DNA from: Bacteroidales bacterium
GTDB taxonomy: Bacteria > Bacteroidota > Bacteroidia > Bacteroidales > WCHB1-69
Assembly (NCBI GenBank): GCA_031286285.1
Contig: JAITUN010000279.1
Span: 1 to 32,587 of the forward strand
Reading direction: 5' to 3'
DNA: 32,587 bases
Shown here: positions 27,001 to 32,587 of the stretch, piece by piece
Position numbering within the stretch: position 1 is the first letter of the stretch
How the letters are laid out: every line of letters starts with the position of its first letter
Position numbers and translations under genes: made by a program
The notes under the pieces: model-generated
Seen by the model: the letters and a program-made list of their open reading frames with translations, nothing else
Told to the model about the DNA's origin: nothing
Databases searched by the model: none

Positions 27001-27547
27001 AGTAGGGCTGGATGGTATAGCCCTTGTACAGCAATCCCTTTTTGTACAACTCAGATAACAGATACCAAACCGATTCAATATATTTGTTTTCAAAAGTGAT
27101 GTAAGGGTCGTTCAGATCCACCCAGAAACCCATTTTCAGCGTAAGATCATCCCACAAATCTTTATACTTCATCACTTCGTTGCGGCAGGCTTGGTTGTAC
27201 TCTTCCACCGTAATTTTCGTGCCGATATCCTCTTTGGTAATTCCTAAGTTTTTCTCCACGCCCAACTCTACGGGGAGCCCGTGTGTATCCCAGCCCCCTT
27301 TACGTCCAACATGTTTTCCTTTCAGCGTTTGGTAACGACAGAAGAGGTCTTTAATAGCGCGAGCCATCACGTGGTGAATGCCGGGGATTCCGTTTGCCGA
27401 AGGAGGTCCTTCATAAAAAACGTATTCAGGATTTCCTTCACGGGAAGTCAAACTTTTCTCAAAAATGGCGTTTTTCTCCCAATACTCTTTGATCTCTTTT
27501 CCAATTTCTGACATGTTAAGTCCTTTGTATTCAGTGTATTTCATCAT
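24098..27547 (-). CDS. ileS: Isoleucyl-tRNA synthetase, type 2 (GXHH signature)
   Basis: 1149 aa, the long type 2 IleRS usual in Bacteroidota. It charges tRNA-Ile and proofreads valine. The ATP-site signature, HXGH in most class I enzymes, reads GIHH (56-59) in NGIPGIHHVMARAIKD. KMSKR is at 695-699. The CP1 editing domain shows AWTTTPWTLPSNTALAV and GTGIVHIAPTFGADD. The anticodon-binding and C-terminal regions follow to the end. The start could be 27547 or the adjacent ATG at 27544. It is monocistronic, with a -7 box 26 bp upstream. IleRS of type 2 is associated with mupirocin resistance, and the GXHH variant has been reported as hyper-resistant. Confidence 0.96.
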   Translation of the reverse strand: MMKYTEYKGLNMSEIGKEIKEYWEKNAIFEKSLTSREGNPEYVFYEGPPSANGIPGIHHVMARAIKDLFCRYQTLKGKHVGRKGGWDTHGLPVELGVEKNLGITKEDIGTKITVEEYNQACRNEVMKYKDLWDDLTLKMGFWVDLNDPYITFENKYIESVWYLLSELYKKGLLYKGYTIQPYSPAAGTGLSSHELNLPGCYKDVKDTTAVAMFKLKTQQPKNQKCPWTGEEGGEIPDNVFVLAWTTTPWTLPSNTALAVGEKIEYLLVDTYNPYSGAPIKVILAKPLLHTYFPEKNAELPFDEYKQGDKNIPYRVLAETTGAKMVGSEYEQLIPYVNPGDGAFRIISGDYVTTADGTGIVHIAPTFGADDKRVAQEAGVPPLILIDKQGNRQPMVDKTGKFYRIEDLDEKFVKECVNIDLYKTVAGRYVKPDYEKEEEKQEESLDVELAIWLKLNGKAFKIEKYTHNYPHCWRTDKPVLYYPLDSWFVKTTDYKKRMMELNDTILWKPAATGSGRFGNWLENLVDWNLSRSRFWGVPLPIWMSEDKKEQICIGSVAQLYSEIEKAVTAGIMKENPYKDFIPNNFSKENYDKIDLHRPYVDEIFLVSPTGKKMTRELDLIDVWFDSGAMPYCQWHYPFENKEIFEKKFPADFIAEGVDQTRGWFFTLHAIATMISDSVSFKTVVSNGLVLDKEGNKMSKRLGNAADPFQTIEKYGADATRWYMLTNAQPWDNLKFDEEGIKEVQRKFFGTLYNTYNFFALYANIDGFTYKEEEILIENRPEIDRWILSELNTLIKNCDENYADYEPTKAGRDIQQFVDEFLSNWYVRLSRRRFWKGDYSEDKISAYQTLYTCMVTIAKLASPIAPFFMDKLFLDLNAVTQKEKVESIHLSDFPKVDEVWIDKPLEERMELAQQICSMTLSLRKKSNIRVRQPLSKIMIPILETSNFIAQIEKVKPLIMHEVNIKEIEFVEDSEGILVKKIKPNFKTLGPKYGKIMKAIAAKVAAFTQKEITQIEKEGQLNFDIEGEQVELLLSDVEIIAEDIPGWVVANQGALTVALDITISQELKEEGYARELVNRIQNYRKDSLLEVTDTITITLQSHPETDAAFRRFEEYIKSETLCRKFEIVSTINNPEKTRFEIVENIDIDVAIS

Positions 27548-27573
27548 GATTAGTGTTTTATTAAAGATGGAAA

Positions 27574-27581
27574 CAAAAATA
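27574..27581 (-). promoter_or_regulatory. -7 promoter box for ileS, TATTTTTG
   Basis: Perfect TAnnTTTG on the minus strand, ending 26 bp before the ileS ATG. No standard -33 TTG was found. Confidence 0.55.
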
Positions 27582-27687
27582 GGTTATTTTCTTTTAATAC
27601 TTTTTAAAAGTTCTCATAAAAATTAAATGAGTGTTAGTTAGGTAGTTGGCAGTTTTTATATCAAAAAAAACTAAGATAATCATTGAA

Positions 27688-28545
27688 CTATTTCAGCAAC
27701 GATTTTATACCCTGTTCTAAGGTTAAAAATGCTTGCTTATAAGCATTTTTTCGTAATTTTGAGAGGTCTGCTTGATAAAAAAAATGTTGTTCTTTTGATT
27801 GTTGAACCAAAATCTGTTTTTGTTCTGGTTTAACATACCTATTAATTGTATCTACTACAGTTGCCATTGGGCGAGAAAATCCTGTTCCAACTTCATAAAT
27901 TCCACTTTGAGGTGCATGGTTCAAAAAATAGCAGAGTACTTTTGAAACATCATTAACATAAATATAATCTTGGATGATATTAATTTCTGTCGAAATAACA
28001 GTTTTTTTTTCCATACAATTTTTATAAATTTTAAACACAAACGAGCTATTTTCTTCTTTGTGTTCTTCATTTTTGCCATACACTTGAAAAAATTTTAGAC
28101 CAGCCCAAAATGGTGGTTTTTTTTGCTGTTTATCAAGCCATTTGTCAAAAATATATTTAGATTTTGCATATAAAGAATTGTGATTTACATCTTTTGTTAA
28201 ATATGAAGTTGCATAAACTAACGGAATTCTCTTATAAGTGGCATAACTCCAAACCCTTTTAGAATATTCCACATTTAGCGCTTCAAATATTGTATTATCG
28301 GTTGAGAAATAGTCTGTTCTTGCACCAAGGTGAAAAATAAAGTCAATATATTTAACATTTTGTTCAGCCCAATAAAAAAAATCTTCTCTTTGAATTTTAT
28401 CAAAATATTCCAGGTTTTTCCAGTTTTTATGTTTTCTTTCTTGTTTAAAATCATCAATTAAGATTAGATTATTAATTCCACGTTCATTTAATTTCTTACA
28501 AAAATTGGCTGCAATAAACCCTGCGGCACCTGTAATCACAATCAT
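27688..28545 (-). CDS. hldD: HldD-like ADP-heptose 6-epimerase (NAD-dependent SDR)
   Basis: 285 aa. The extended short-chain dehydrogenase fold has the nucleotide loop TGAAGFIA (5-12), where the third Gly of GxxGxxG is Ala, then [14 protein letters not shown] and YATS (S114). The catalytic pair YAKSK is Y126 and K130, followed by [12 protein letters not shown] and [16 protein letters not shown]. The order and the VYG-EHK segment match ADP-L-glycero-D-manno-heptose 6-epimerase, which makes the heptose used in the LPS inner core. It is about 25 residues shorter than the E. coli enzyme and diverged, so another sugar-nucleotide epimerase is possible. It overlaps the cytochrome peroxidase gene by 4 bp (ATGA), so the two are translationally coupled. 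Confidence 0.75.
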   Translation of the reverse strand: MIVITGAAGFIAANFCKKLNERGINNLILIDDFKQERKHKNWKNLEYFDKIQREDFFYWAEQNVKYIDFIFHLGARTDYFSTDNTIFEALNVEYSKRVWSYATYKRIPLVYATSYLTKDVNHNSLYAKSKYIFDKWLDKQQKKPPFWAGLKFFQVYGKNEEHKEENSSFVFKIYKNCMEKKTVISTEINIIQDYIYVNDVSKVLCYFLNHAPQSGIYEVGTGFSRPMATVVDTINRYVKPEQKQILVQQSKEQHFFYQADLSKLRKNAYKQAFLTLEQGIKSLLK

Positions 28546-29681
28546 GGTTTTGAATACTTTGGGTTAGTTAAAAAATCATTGTCGGTTAGAGTATTTAGAA
28601 ATGCTTTCAAATCAGCAATTTGGGATGGTGTCAATAAAGCGCCGCCATTTTCTATTTTATGCATTAAAGGGTTAACATATGATGAAAATTGCAATTCTAA
28701 GTTGTAAAAATTGAGTACTTCATCAATTGTTTTAAAACGTCCATCGTGCATATATGGCGGAGACACCATACAGTTTCGTAAAGATGGGGCTCTATATGCT
28801 CCAATATCTTTATTATTATGAGTTACGGCAAACCTGTCGCGAGGGTCATCAAAAACAATAGACAATGCATTATTGTAATACAGATTGGTGGTAAACAAAA
28901 GATTTCCGTCTCCTCCATGGCAATGAAAACAATCTGCACCTTCTTCAGTAGAAAAAAGGATGTATCCTCTCATTTCGGCATCAGTTAGTAGTTCTTCTCC
29001 GCGGTAAAATCTGTCAAATTTTGAGTTTGAAGAGATCAAGGTACAAATAAATTGTGTAATTGCTTTTTGAATTCTTGAAATATTAATTTCGTCAGTTCCG
29101 AAAGCTTTTTTGAACATACTAAAATATTTGGGATTCTGTTTTAAAGCGTTAACTGCTCTTTCTGGAGAGCTATTCATCTCGTGAGGGGCTACAATTCCCA
29201 TCAACACAATATCTTCCAAAGATCGTTGCTGAGGGTTAGGATTTGTTTCGTAAATCATCCCGTTCCAAAAATAGCCTTCGAAGTTAAATATTAAGTTTAT
29301 TAGCGGCATAGTGTTGTGTGGCGTTGGTTCTCCTGATAACCCGAAAGTATTACCATTTGGAAAACGTGGATTGTTCATACCCACATCAAAATTATTTGCT
29401 TGTACATGACAAGTAGCACAACTCATCATTGAGTCGGGATTGCTGCCAAGATAACCGCACAAACGCTCATCATAAAAGAGTTCTCTTCCTAATTCAATAC
29501 CTTCAACAGTAAGCGGGTTATCTATAGAGATGTGCAAATTTGTGGGAAAATAGCGCGGAATTTCAAACAAGTAAGGGGTTGCAACAAAAGGTTCATCGAT
29601 TTTTTTCTTCTCACAGGTTAGGAGCCAGAAGAGGGAAAATAGTAAAAAAAAGGTATATATAAAATGTATTTTTCTTTTCAT
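28542..29681 (-). CDS. Di-haem cytochrome c peroxidase-like lipoprotein
   Basis: 379 aa from ATG 29681; the frame stays open 26 codons upstream, but 29681 gives a clean lipoprotein signal, [10 protein letters not shown] then a hydrophobic run and lipobox LLTC (Cys23). Two c-type haem sites CxxCH are visible: SCATCHVQ (C88, C91, H92) and ADCFHCHGG. The middle has [16 protein letters not shown] and the end [20 protein letters not shown], both typical of the CCP/MauG family. It should be a periplasm-facing lipoprotein that reduces H2O2, or a MauG-type oxidase, with electrons from a cytochrome. Being next to a heptose epimerase is unexpected and may only reflect shared transcription. Confidence 0.9.
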   Translation of the reverse strand: MKRKIHFIYTFFLLFSLFWLLTCEKKKIDEPFVATPYLFEIPRYFPTNLHISIDNPLTVEGIELGRELFYDERLCGYLGSNPDSMMSCATCHVQANNFDVGMNNPRFPNGNTFGLSGEPTPHNTMPLINLIFNFEGYFWNGMIYETNPNPQQRSLEDIVLMGIVAPHEMNSSPERAVNALKQNPKYFSMFKKAFGTDEINISRIQKAITQFICTLISSNSKFDRFYRGEELLTDAEMRGYILFSTEEGADCFHCHGGDGNLLFTTNLYYNNALSIVFDDPRDRFAVTHNNKDIGAYRAPSLRNCMVSPPYMHDGRFKTIDEVLNFYNLELQFSSYVNPLMHKIENGGALLTPSQIADLKAFLNTLTDNDFLTNPKYSKP

Positions 29682-29715
29682 TTTAAGGATGTTACTATTT
29701 TTTGTAAATCGGAAA

Positions 29716-29723
29716 CAAACGTA
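29716..29723 (-). promoter_or_regulatory. Candidate -7 box for the peroxidase gene, TACGTTTG
   Basis: Exact TAnnTTTG match on the minus strand, 34 bp upstream of the ATG at 29681. It would drive the peroxidase-epimerase pair. Confidence 0.45.
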
Positions 29724-29781
29724 GCAAAAATTTTTGAAATAAAAAAAGAAGCAACCCACAGAAAAGGGAAAAAAATAAGTG

Positions 29782-29789
29782 TATTTTTG
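29782..29789 (+). promoter_or_regulatory. -7 promoter box for tRNA-Ser, TATTTTTG
   Basis: Perfect TAnnTTTG box whose last base is only 4 bp before the first base of the mature tRNA, so transcription would start at or next to the tRNA 5' end. Confidence 0.5.
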
Positions 29790-29793
29790 CCGC

Positions 29794-29878
29794 GGAGAGG
29801 TGGCAGAGTGGTCGATTGCGGCGGTCTTGAAAACCGTTGAGGTGAAAGCCTCCGGGGGTTCGAATCCCTCCCTCTCCG
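29794..29878 (+). tRNA. tRNA-Ser (anticodon UGA)
   Basis: 85 nt class II tRNA. The acceptor arm GGAGAGG pairs with CCTCTCC (29871-29877), with discriminator G at 29878. D arm with GTGGTCGA, anticodon loop CTTGAAA with TGA as anticodon, long variable arm (GAGG...CCTC) typical of serine, and T arm with GGTTCGAATCC. The 3' CCA is not encoded (CAC follows), so it must be added by nucleotidyltransferase. Confidence 0.97.
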
Positions 29879-29940
29879 CACAATAATATTTTTTCTTCGT
29901 TCAATAATTGAACCAATACCACATGGGATTGCCAGTTACT

Positions 29941-30510
29941 TTAATACACATTATTTTCTTCGATATACCTATTCACCAAATAGGGTAGGAGTTTTCCTGC
30001 TGAATCACCTTGCTTCAGTAGCTTCCTAATTTCGGTGGCTGACACGTCAAACAAAGGGGCATTGAGATAAATAATATTCTGATGTTCAATTACTTTTGAA
30101 GAGCTATTGCCATTTCGAGGGTATACATAAATCTTGTATTTCATCAAAATCTCTTCATAATTTTTCCATAAATGAAAGTATTCCATATTATCTGCTCCTA
30201 AGATCAATGAAAACTGATATGTTGGATATTGATTTTCAAGACAATGTAGTGTTGTTCCAGTAAAAGAAGGTACAGGCAATGAAAATTCAATATCGCAGGC
30301 ATGTAGAAATGGAATATTTTGAATTGCTAATTTAACCATGTTTAACCGGTGTTTTTCATCAGCTAAAACAATTTTCTCTTTTAGAGGATTGTTTGGTGAG
30401 ATTACCAACCAAATTTGGTCAAAAAGTGCTTTTTTTTCAAAAAAATGTGCAATAGCAATATGTCCGTTATGAACTGGATTAAAAGAGCCAAAATAGAGAC
30501 CCACTTTCAT
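29941..30510 (-). CDS. nadD: Nicotinate-nucleotide adenylyltransferase
   Basis: 189 aa. It joins nicotinate mononucleotide to AMP in NAD synthesis. The N-terminus has GSFNPVHNGH (8-17) with the HxGH nucleotidyl-transferase motif (H14, H17). The mid-region LILGADNMEYFHLWKNYEEI is the NadD nicotinate-site segment, and SATEIRKLL near the C-terminus is the second ATP motif. Start and length are normal. It begins 21 bp after the rplN stop on the same strand with no terminator or promoter between, so it appears to be the distal gene of the ribosomal protein operon. This is an unusual position. Confidence 0.95.
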   Translation of the reverse strand: MKVGLYFGSFNPVHNGHIAIAHFFEKKALFDQIWLVISPNNPLKEKIVLADEKHRLNMVKLAIQNIPFLHACDIEFSLPVPSFTGTTLHCLENQYPTYQFSLILGADNMEYFHLWKNYEEILMKYKIYVYPRNGNSSSKVIEHQNIIYLNAPLFDVSATEIRKLLKQGDSAGKLLPYLVNRYIEENNVY

Positions 30511-30531
30511 AAATAGCCAAGAGCAGTTGAA

Positions 30532-30900
30532 CTATAGTACTTCTGGTGCCAGCGATACAATTTTCATATATTGTTTTTCGCGTAATTCACGAGCTACCGG
30601 ACCAAAAATGCGAGTTCCTCTCAATTCTTCTGAAGCAGTGAGAAGAACAACTGCATTATCATCGAATTTGATGTATGAGCCGTCTTGACGGCGAATATGT
30701 TTTTTAGTGCGGACAATAACAGCTTTTGTCACAGTACCTTTTTTTACATTTCCTGATGGTATTGCACTTTTAATTGTTACAATCACTTTATCCCCTATTC
30801 CAGCATAGCGTTTTTTTGTTCCACCCAATACTCGGATTACTAAAACTTCTTTTGCCCCACTATTGTCGGCTACTGCTAATCTTGATTCTTGTTGTACCAT
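30532..30900 (-). CDS. rplN: 50S ribosomal protein L14
   Basis: 122 aa, full length. It starts [20 protein letters not shown] and ends with [20 protein letters not shown], both hallmarks of L14, which binds 23S rRNA at the subunit interface. It lies 2 bp after rpsQ in the S10-type order. In most bacteria rplX (L24) and rplE (L5) follow; here nadD does. Confidence 0.98.
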   Translation of the reverse strand: MVQQESRLAVADNSGAKEVLVIRVLGGTKKRYAGIGDKVIVTIKSAIPSGNVKKGTVTKAVIVRTKKHIRRQDGSYIKFDDNAVVLLTASEELRGTRIFGPVARELREKQYMKIVSLAPEVL

Positions 30901-30902
30901 AT

Positions 30903-31163
30903 CTATTTTGCTTTTTCAATTATTTCTACTAAACGCCAGCATTTATTTTTGCTTAGAGGGCGTGTTTCCATTACTTTCACTTTGTCTCCAATAGTGCATT
31001 CGTTTTTTTCATCGTGTGCCATTAATTTGGTAGTTCTTTTCAAGAATTTTCCATACTTTGGGTGTTTGAGTTTACGTTCCACACTAACCACGATAGATTT
31101 TTCCATCTTGTTGCTGGTAACTAGCCCTTCGCGTACTTTTCTGTTGTTTCTTTTTTCTTCCAT
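30903..31163 (-). CDS. rpsQ: 30S ribosomal protein S17
   Basis: 86 aa. [20 protein letters not shown] and the segment [20 protein letters not shown] are S17 signatures (primary 16S rRNA binder, OB fold). It lies between rpmC and rplN with gaps of 11 and 2 bp, part of one operon. Confidence 0.98.
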   Translation of the reverse strand: MEEKRNNRKVREGLVTSNKMEKSIVVSVERKLKHPKYGKFLKRTTKLMAHDEKNECTIGDKVKVMETRPLSKNKCWRLVEIIEKAK

Positions 31164-31174
31164 GATGTTTCAAT

Positions 31175-31369
31175 TTATGTGGTTAATTCTCGTTTGCGTA
31201 TTTCTGTTTTAAGACGAGCAATTGTTTTACGTTGTTCTTTAATTTTATTTGGATTTTCTATGGGAGAAATGGCATGATTCAAATTCAATTTATTCAATTG
31301 CAATTGTTCCTCCACTAATCTTTCTTTTAGTTCTTGGGTTGAGAGTTCTGCTATAACTTGCTGTTTCAT
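31175..31369 (-). CDS. rpmC: 50S ribosomal protein L29
   Basis: 64 aa, two-helix protein. It begins MKQQVIAELSTQELKERL and ends NPNKIKEQRKTIARLKTEI, typical of L29, which sits near the peptide exit tunnel. It is 17 bp after rplP and 11 bp before rpsQ. Confidence 0.97.
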   Translation of the reverse strand: MKQQVIAELSTQELKERLVEEQLQLNKLNLNHAISPIENPNKIKEQRKTIARLKTEIRKRELTT

Positions 31370-31386
31370 AATAATCTATATATGCA

Positions 31387-31812
31387 TTAAACTTCAGGTG
31401 AATAATCTCTACGGGCAATAAATTTAGTAGTTACGGGTAGTTTTTGAGCGCCAAGTCTAAGAGCTTCTTTTGCTACTTCGTAAGGAACGCCTTCTGCTTC
31501 GAATAAAATTCTTCCGGGGCTAACACGAGCTACAAAATATTCGGGTGCACCTTTTCCTTTACCCATACGTACTTCTGCCGGTTTTTTTGTTACGGGTTTA
31601 TCTGGGAAAATACGAATCCACAGTTGCCCCTCACGCTTCATATAACGTGTAATTGCCTGACGAGCAGCCTCAATTTGGCGACCTGTGATCCAATGTTCTT
31701 CTAATGTTTTGATGGCAAACGATCCAAAACTAAGTTCCGCACCTCGTTTGGTTATTTTTTTCATTCGACCTTTCTGCGGTCTTCTATATTTGGTCTTTTT
31801 GGGTTGTAACAT
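31387..31812 (-). CDS. rplP: 50S ribosomal protein L16
   Basis: 141 aa. The N-terminus is [38 protein letters not shown] and [19 protein letters not shown] are diagnostic of L16, which binds 23S rRNA near the A-site tRNA. The RMGKGKG region carries the arginine hydroxylated in some bacteria. It lies 70 bp after rpsC in the standard order. Confidence 0.98.
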   Translation of the reverse strand: MLQPKKTKYRRPQKGRMKKITKRGAELSFGSFAIKTLEEHWITGRQIEAARQAITRYMKREGQLWIRIFPDKPVTKKPAEVRMGKGKGAPEYFVARVSPGRILFEAEGVPYEVAKEALRLGAQKLPVTTKFIARRDYSPEV

Positions 31813-31882
31813 TGTAGGTTATTTTTTTTATTGATATTTATTAAGGTTATTTGTTATAGACAAATTGTAGAAGTTCATACTA

Positions 31883-32587
31883 TTAATTTCGTTCACGTCT
31901 TTCACGGCGTTCACCTCTTTCACCTCTTTCACCTCTTTCACTTCTTTCACCTCTTTCGCTTCTTTCACTTCTTTCGCCACGGTTACTTCTTTTAATAGCG
32001 CTTCCTTTTTGTTCTTTGGGTTCAACAGAAGCGCTGAAAAGGTCTCGTTTTCCATAAATAATACCTCTGCATATCCAAACTTTTACACCTATTCTTCCAT
32101 AAGTAGTATGGGCTTCAGAAGTGGCATAGTCAATATCAGCGCGCAAAGTATGAAGAGGTGTTCTTCCTTCTTTGAAATGTTCTCTTCGAGCCATTTCGGC
32201 TCCTCCGAGACGACCGGAAACGGAGATCTTAATACCTTCAGCACCGGCGTGTATTGTTGATGTAATAGCCATTTTTACAGCTTTACGATAAGAGACTCTC
32301 CCCTCAATTTGTTTAGCAACGTTTTGAGCTACTAAATTGGCATCCAAATCGGGGCGTTTTACCTCTGCGATATTGATTTGAATATCCTTATTTGTAATTT
32401 TTTTCAACTCTTCTTTCAGTTTATCCACTTCCAATCCACCTTTCCCTATAATGAGACCCGGGCGAGCAGTGTTGATAGTAACTGTAACTAATTTTAGTGT
32501 TCTTTCGATGTAAATTTTTGCGATTCCGGCTTTGAAAAGACGCGCATTCAAATAACGTCTGATCTTGTCGTCTTCAACGATTTTTCC
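31883..32587 (-). CDS. rpsC: 30S ribosomal protein S3 (5' end beyond window)
   Basis: 234 codons are visible. The true N-terminus is cut off by the window edge; the frame runs upstream through [11 protein letters not shown], so the TTG at 32551 is internal. The KH domain has [20 protein letters not shown], and the C-terminal domain has [20 protein letters not shown] and GVKVWICRG, all S3 hallmarks (mRNA entry channel). After [11 protein letters not shown] the normal tail is replaced or extended by about 32 residues of Arg/Glu/Ser/Gly triplet repeats ([10 protein letters not shown]) encoded by a 9-bp-type DNA repeat. It heads the rpsC-rplP-rpmC-rpsQ-rplN-nadD run. Confidence 0.97.
   Translation of the reverse strand, partial: GKIVEDDKIRRYLNARLFKAGIAKIYIERTLKLVTVTINTARPGLIIGKGGLEVDKLKEELKKITNKDIQINIAEVKRPDLDANLVAQNVAKQIEGRVSYRKAVKMAITSTIHAGAEGIKISVSGRLGGAEMARREHFKEGRTPLHTLRADIDYATSEAHTTYGRIGVKVWICRGIIYGKRDLFSASVEPKEQKGSAIKRSNRGERSERSERGERSERGERGERGERRERRERN
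31889..31980. repeat. Repeat array (TTCACCTCT-type 9-mer) coding the S3 tail
   Basis: On the plus strand, TTCACCTCT, TTCACTTCT, TTCGCTTCT and near copies follow each other for about 90 bp. Read on the minus strand they give alternating GER/SER triplets. The 9-bp period keeps the frame. Confidence 0.75.

Noticed and set aside
29899-29913. Small palindrome GTTCAATAATTGAAC as terminator for nadD or the tRNA
   Set aside because: Weak AT-rich stem of 6-7 bp with no T-run on the proper side in either direction.
29678-29922. Minus-strand frames containing [12 protein letters not shown]-type peptide
   Set aside because: This is the well-known false translation of a tRNA-Ser gene on the opposite strand.
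31828-32055. 75-codon minus-strand frame rich in KEV repeats
   Set aside because: It is the out-of-frame reading of the S3 tail repeat; the array gives periodic peptides in every frame.
32549-32551. TTG as the start of S3
   Set aside because: The frame continues upstream with conserved S3 residues to the window edge, so this is an internal Leu codon.

Overview
This 32.6 kb window is a chromosomal segment of an AT-rich Bacteroidota bacterium, most likely a fermentative anaerobe of Bacteroidales type. The reasons are: -7 promoter boxes of the form TAnnTTTG in front of many genes with no clear Shine-Dalgarno; a large type 2 IleRS; a DUF5606-like protein; TPR-membrane-AraC hybrid regulators; a subtilase with a type IX secretion (T9SS) tail; a secreted multi-domain adhesin-like protein; and a multi-subunit [FeFe]-hydrogenase. 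No phage, insertion sequence, CRISPR array or plasmid gene was recognised.

Layout. 1-7004 (minus): the 5' 992 codons of a secreted adhesin-like protein, a TPR-transmembrane-AraC regulator, a PhoH-family ATPase and a solitary murG. 7180-11614 (plus): a DUF5606-like gene overlapping a membrane-anchored protein of unknown function, then a two-lobed M16 zinc protease. 11821-16014 (plus): hndB-hndC-hndD-hndA, coding for an NAD(P)-linked, probably electron-bifurcating [FeFe]-hydrogenase, closed by a perfect GC-rich palindrome. 16123-21320 (plus): T9SS subtilase, uridine kinase, family 2-like glycosyltransferase and a close paralogue of the first TPR-AraC regulator. 21321-21684: a gene-poor spacer with repeats, an orphan promoter and a strong bidirectional terminator. 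21685-28545: glnS (minus), thiamine pyrophosphokinase (plus), ileS (minus) and an HldD-like epimerase (minus). 28542-29681 (minus): a di-haem cytochrome c peroxidase-like lipoprotein overlapping the epimerase. 29794-29878: tRNA-Ser(UGA). 29941-32587 (minus): rpsC-rplP-rpmC-rpsQ-rplN followed directly by nadD, so the usual S10-spc order is broken after L14.

How it fits together. The hydrogenase would let the cell reoxidise ferredoxin and NAD(P)H by making H2. The secreted protease, the adhesin-like protein and the M16 protease fit growth on protein or polymers. The two TPR-AraC proteins look like one-piece envelope sensors whose TPR part faces the periplasm and whose DNA-binding part faces the cytoplasm.

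The most unusual signal is a set of degenerate 7-bp (some 8-bp) tandem arrays, concentrated between about 15.5 and 21.4 kb, lying at stop codons, in spacers and inside coding regions. The same units recur at separate loci. Other points worth a look are the possible small RNA between an orphan promoter and a terminator (about 21472-21669), the rewired ribosomal operon, the repeat-built tail of S3, and the GXHH signature of IleRS.
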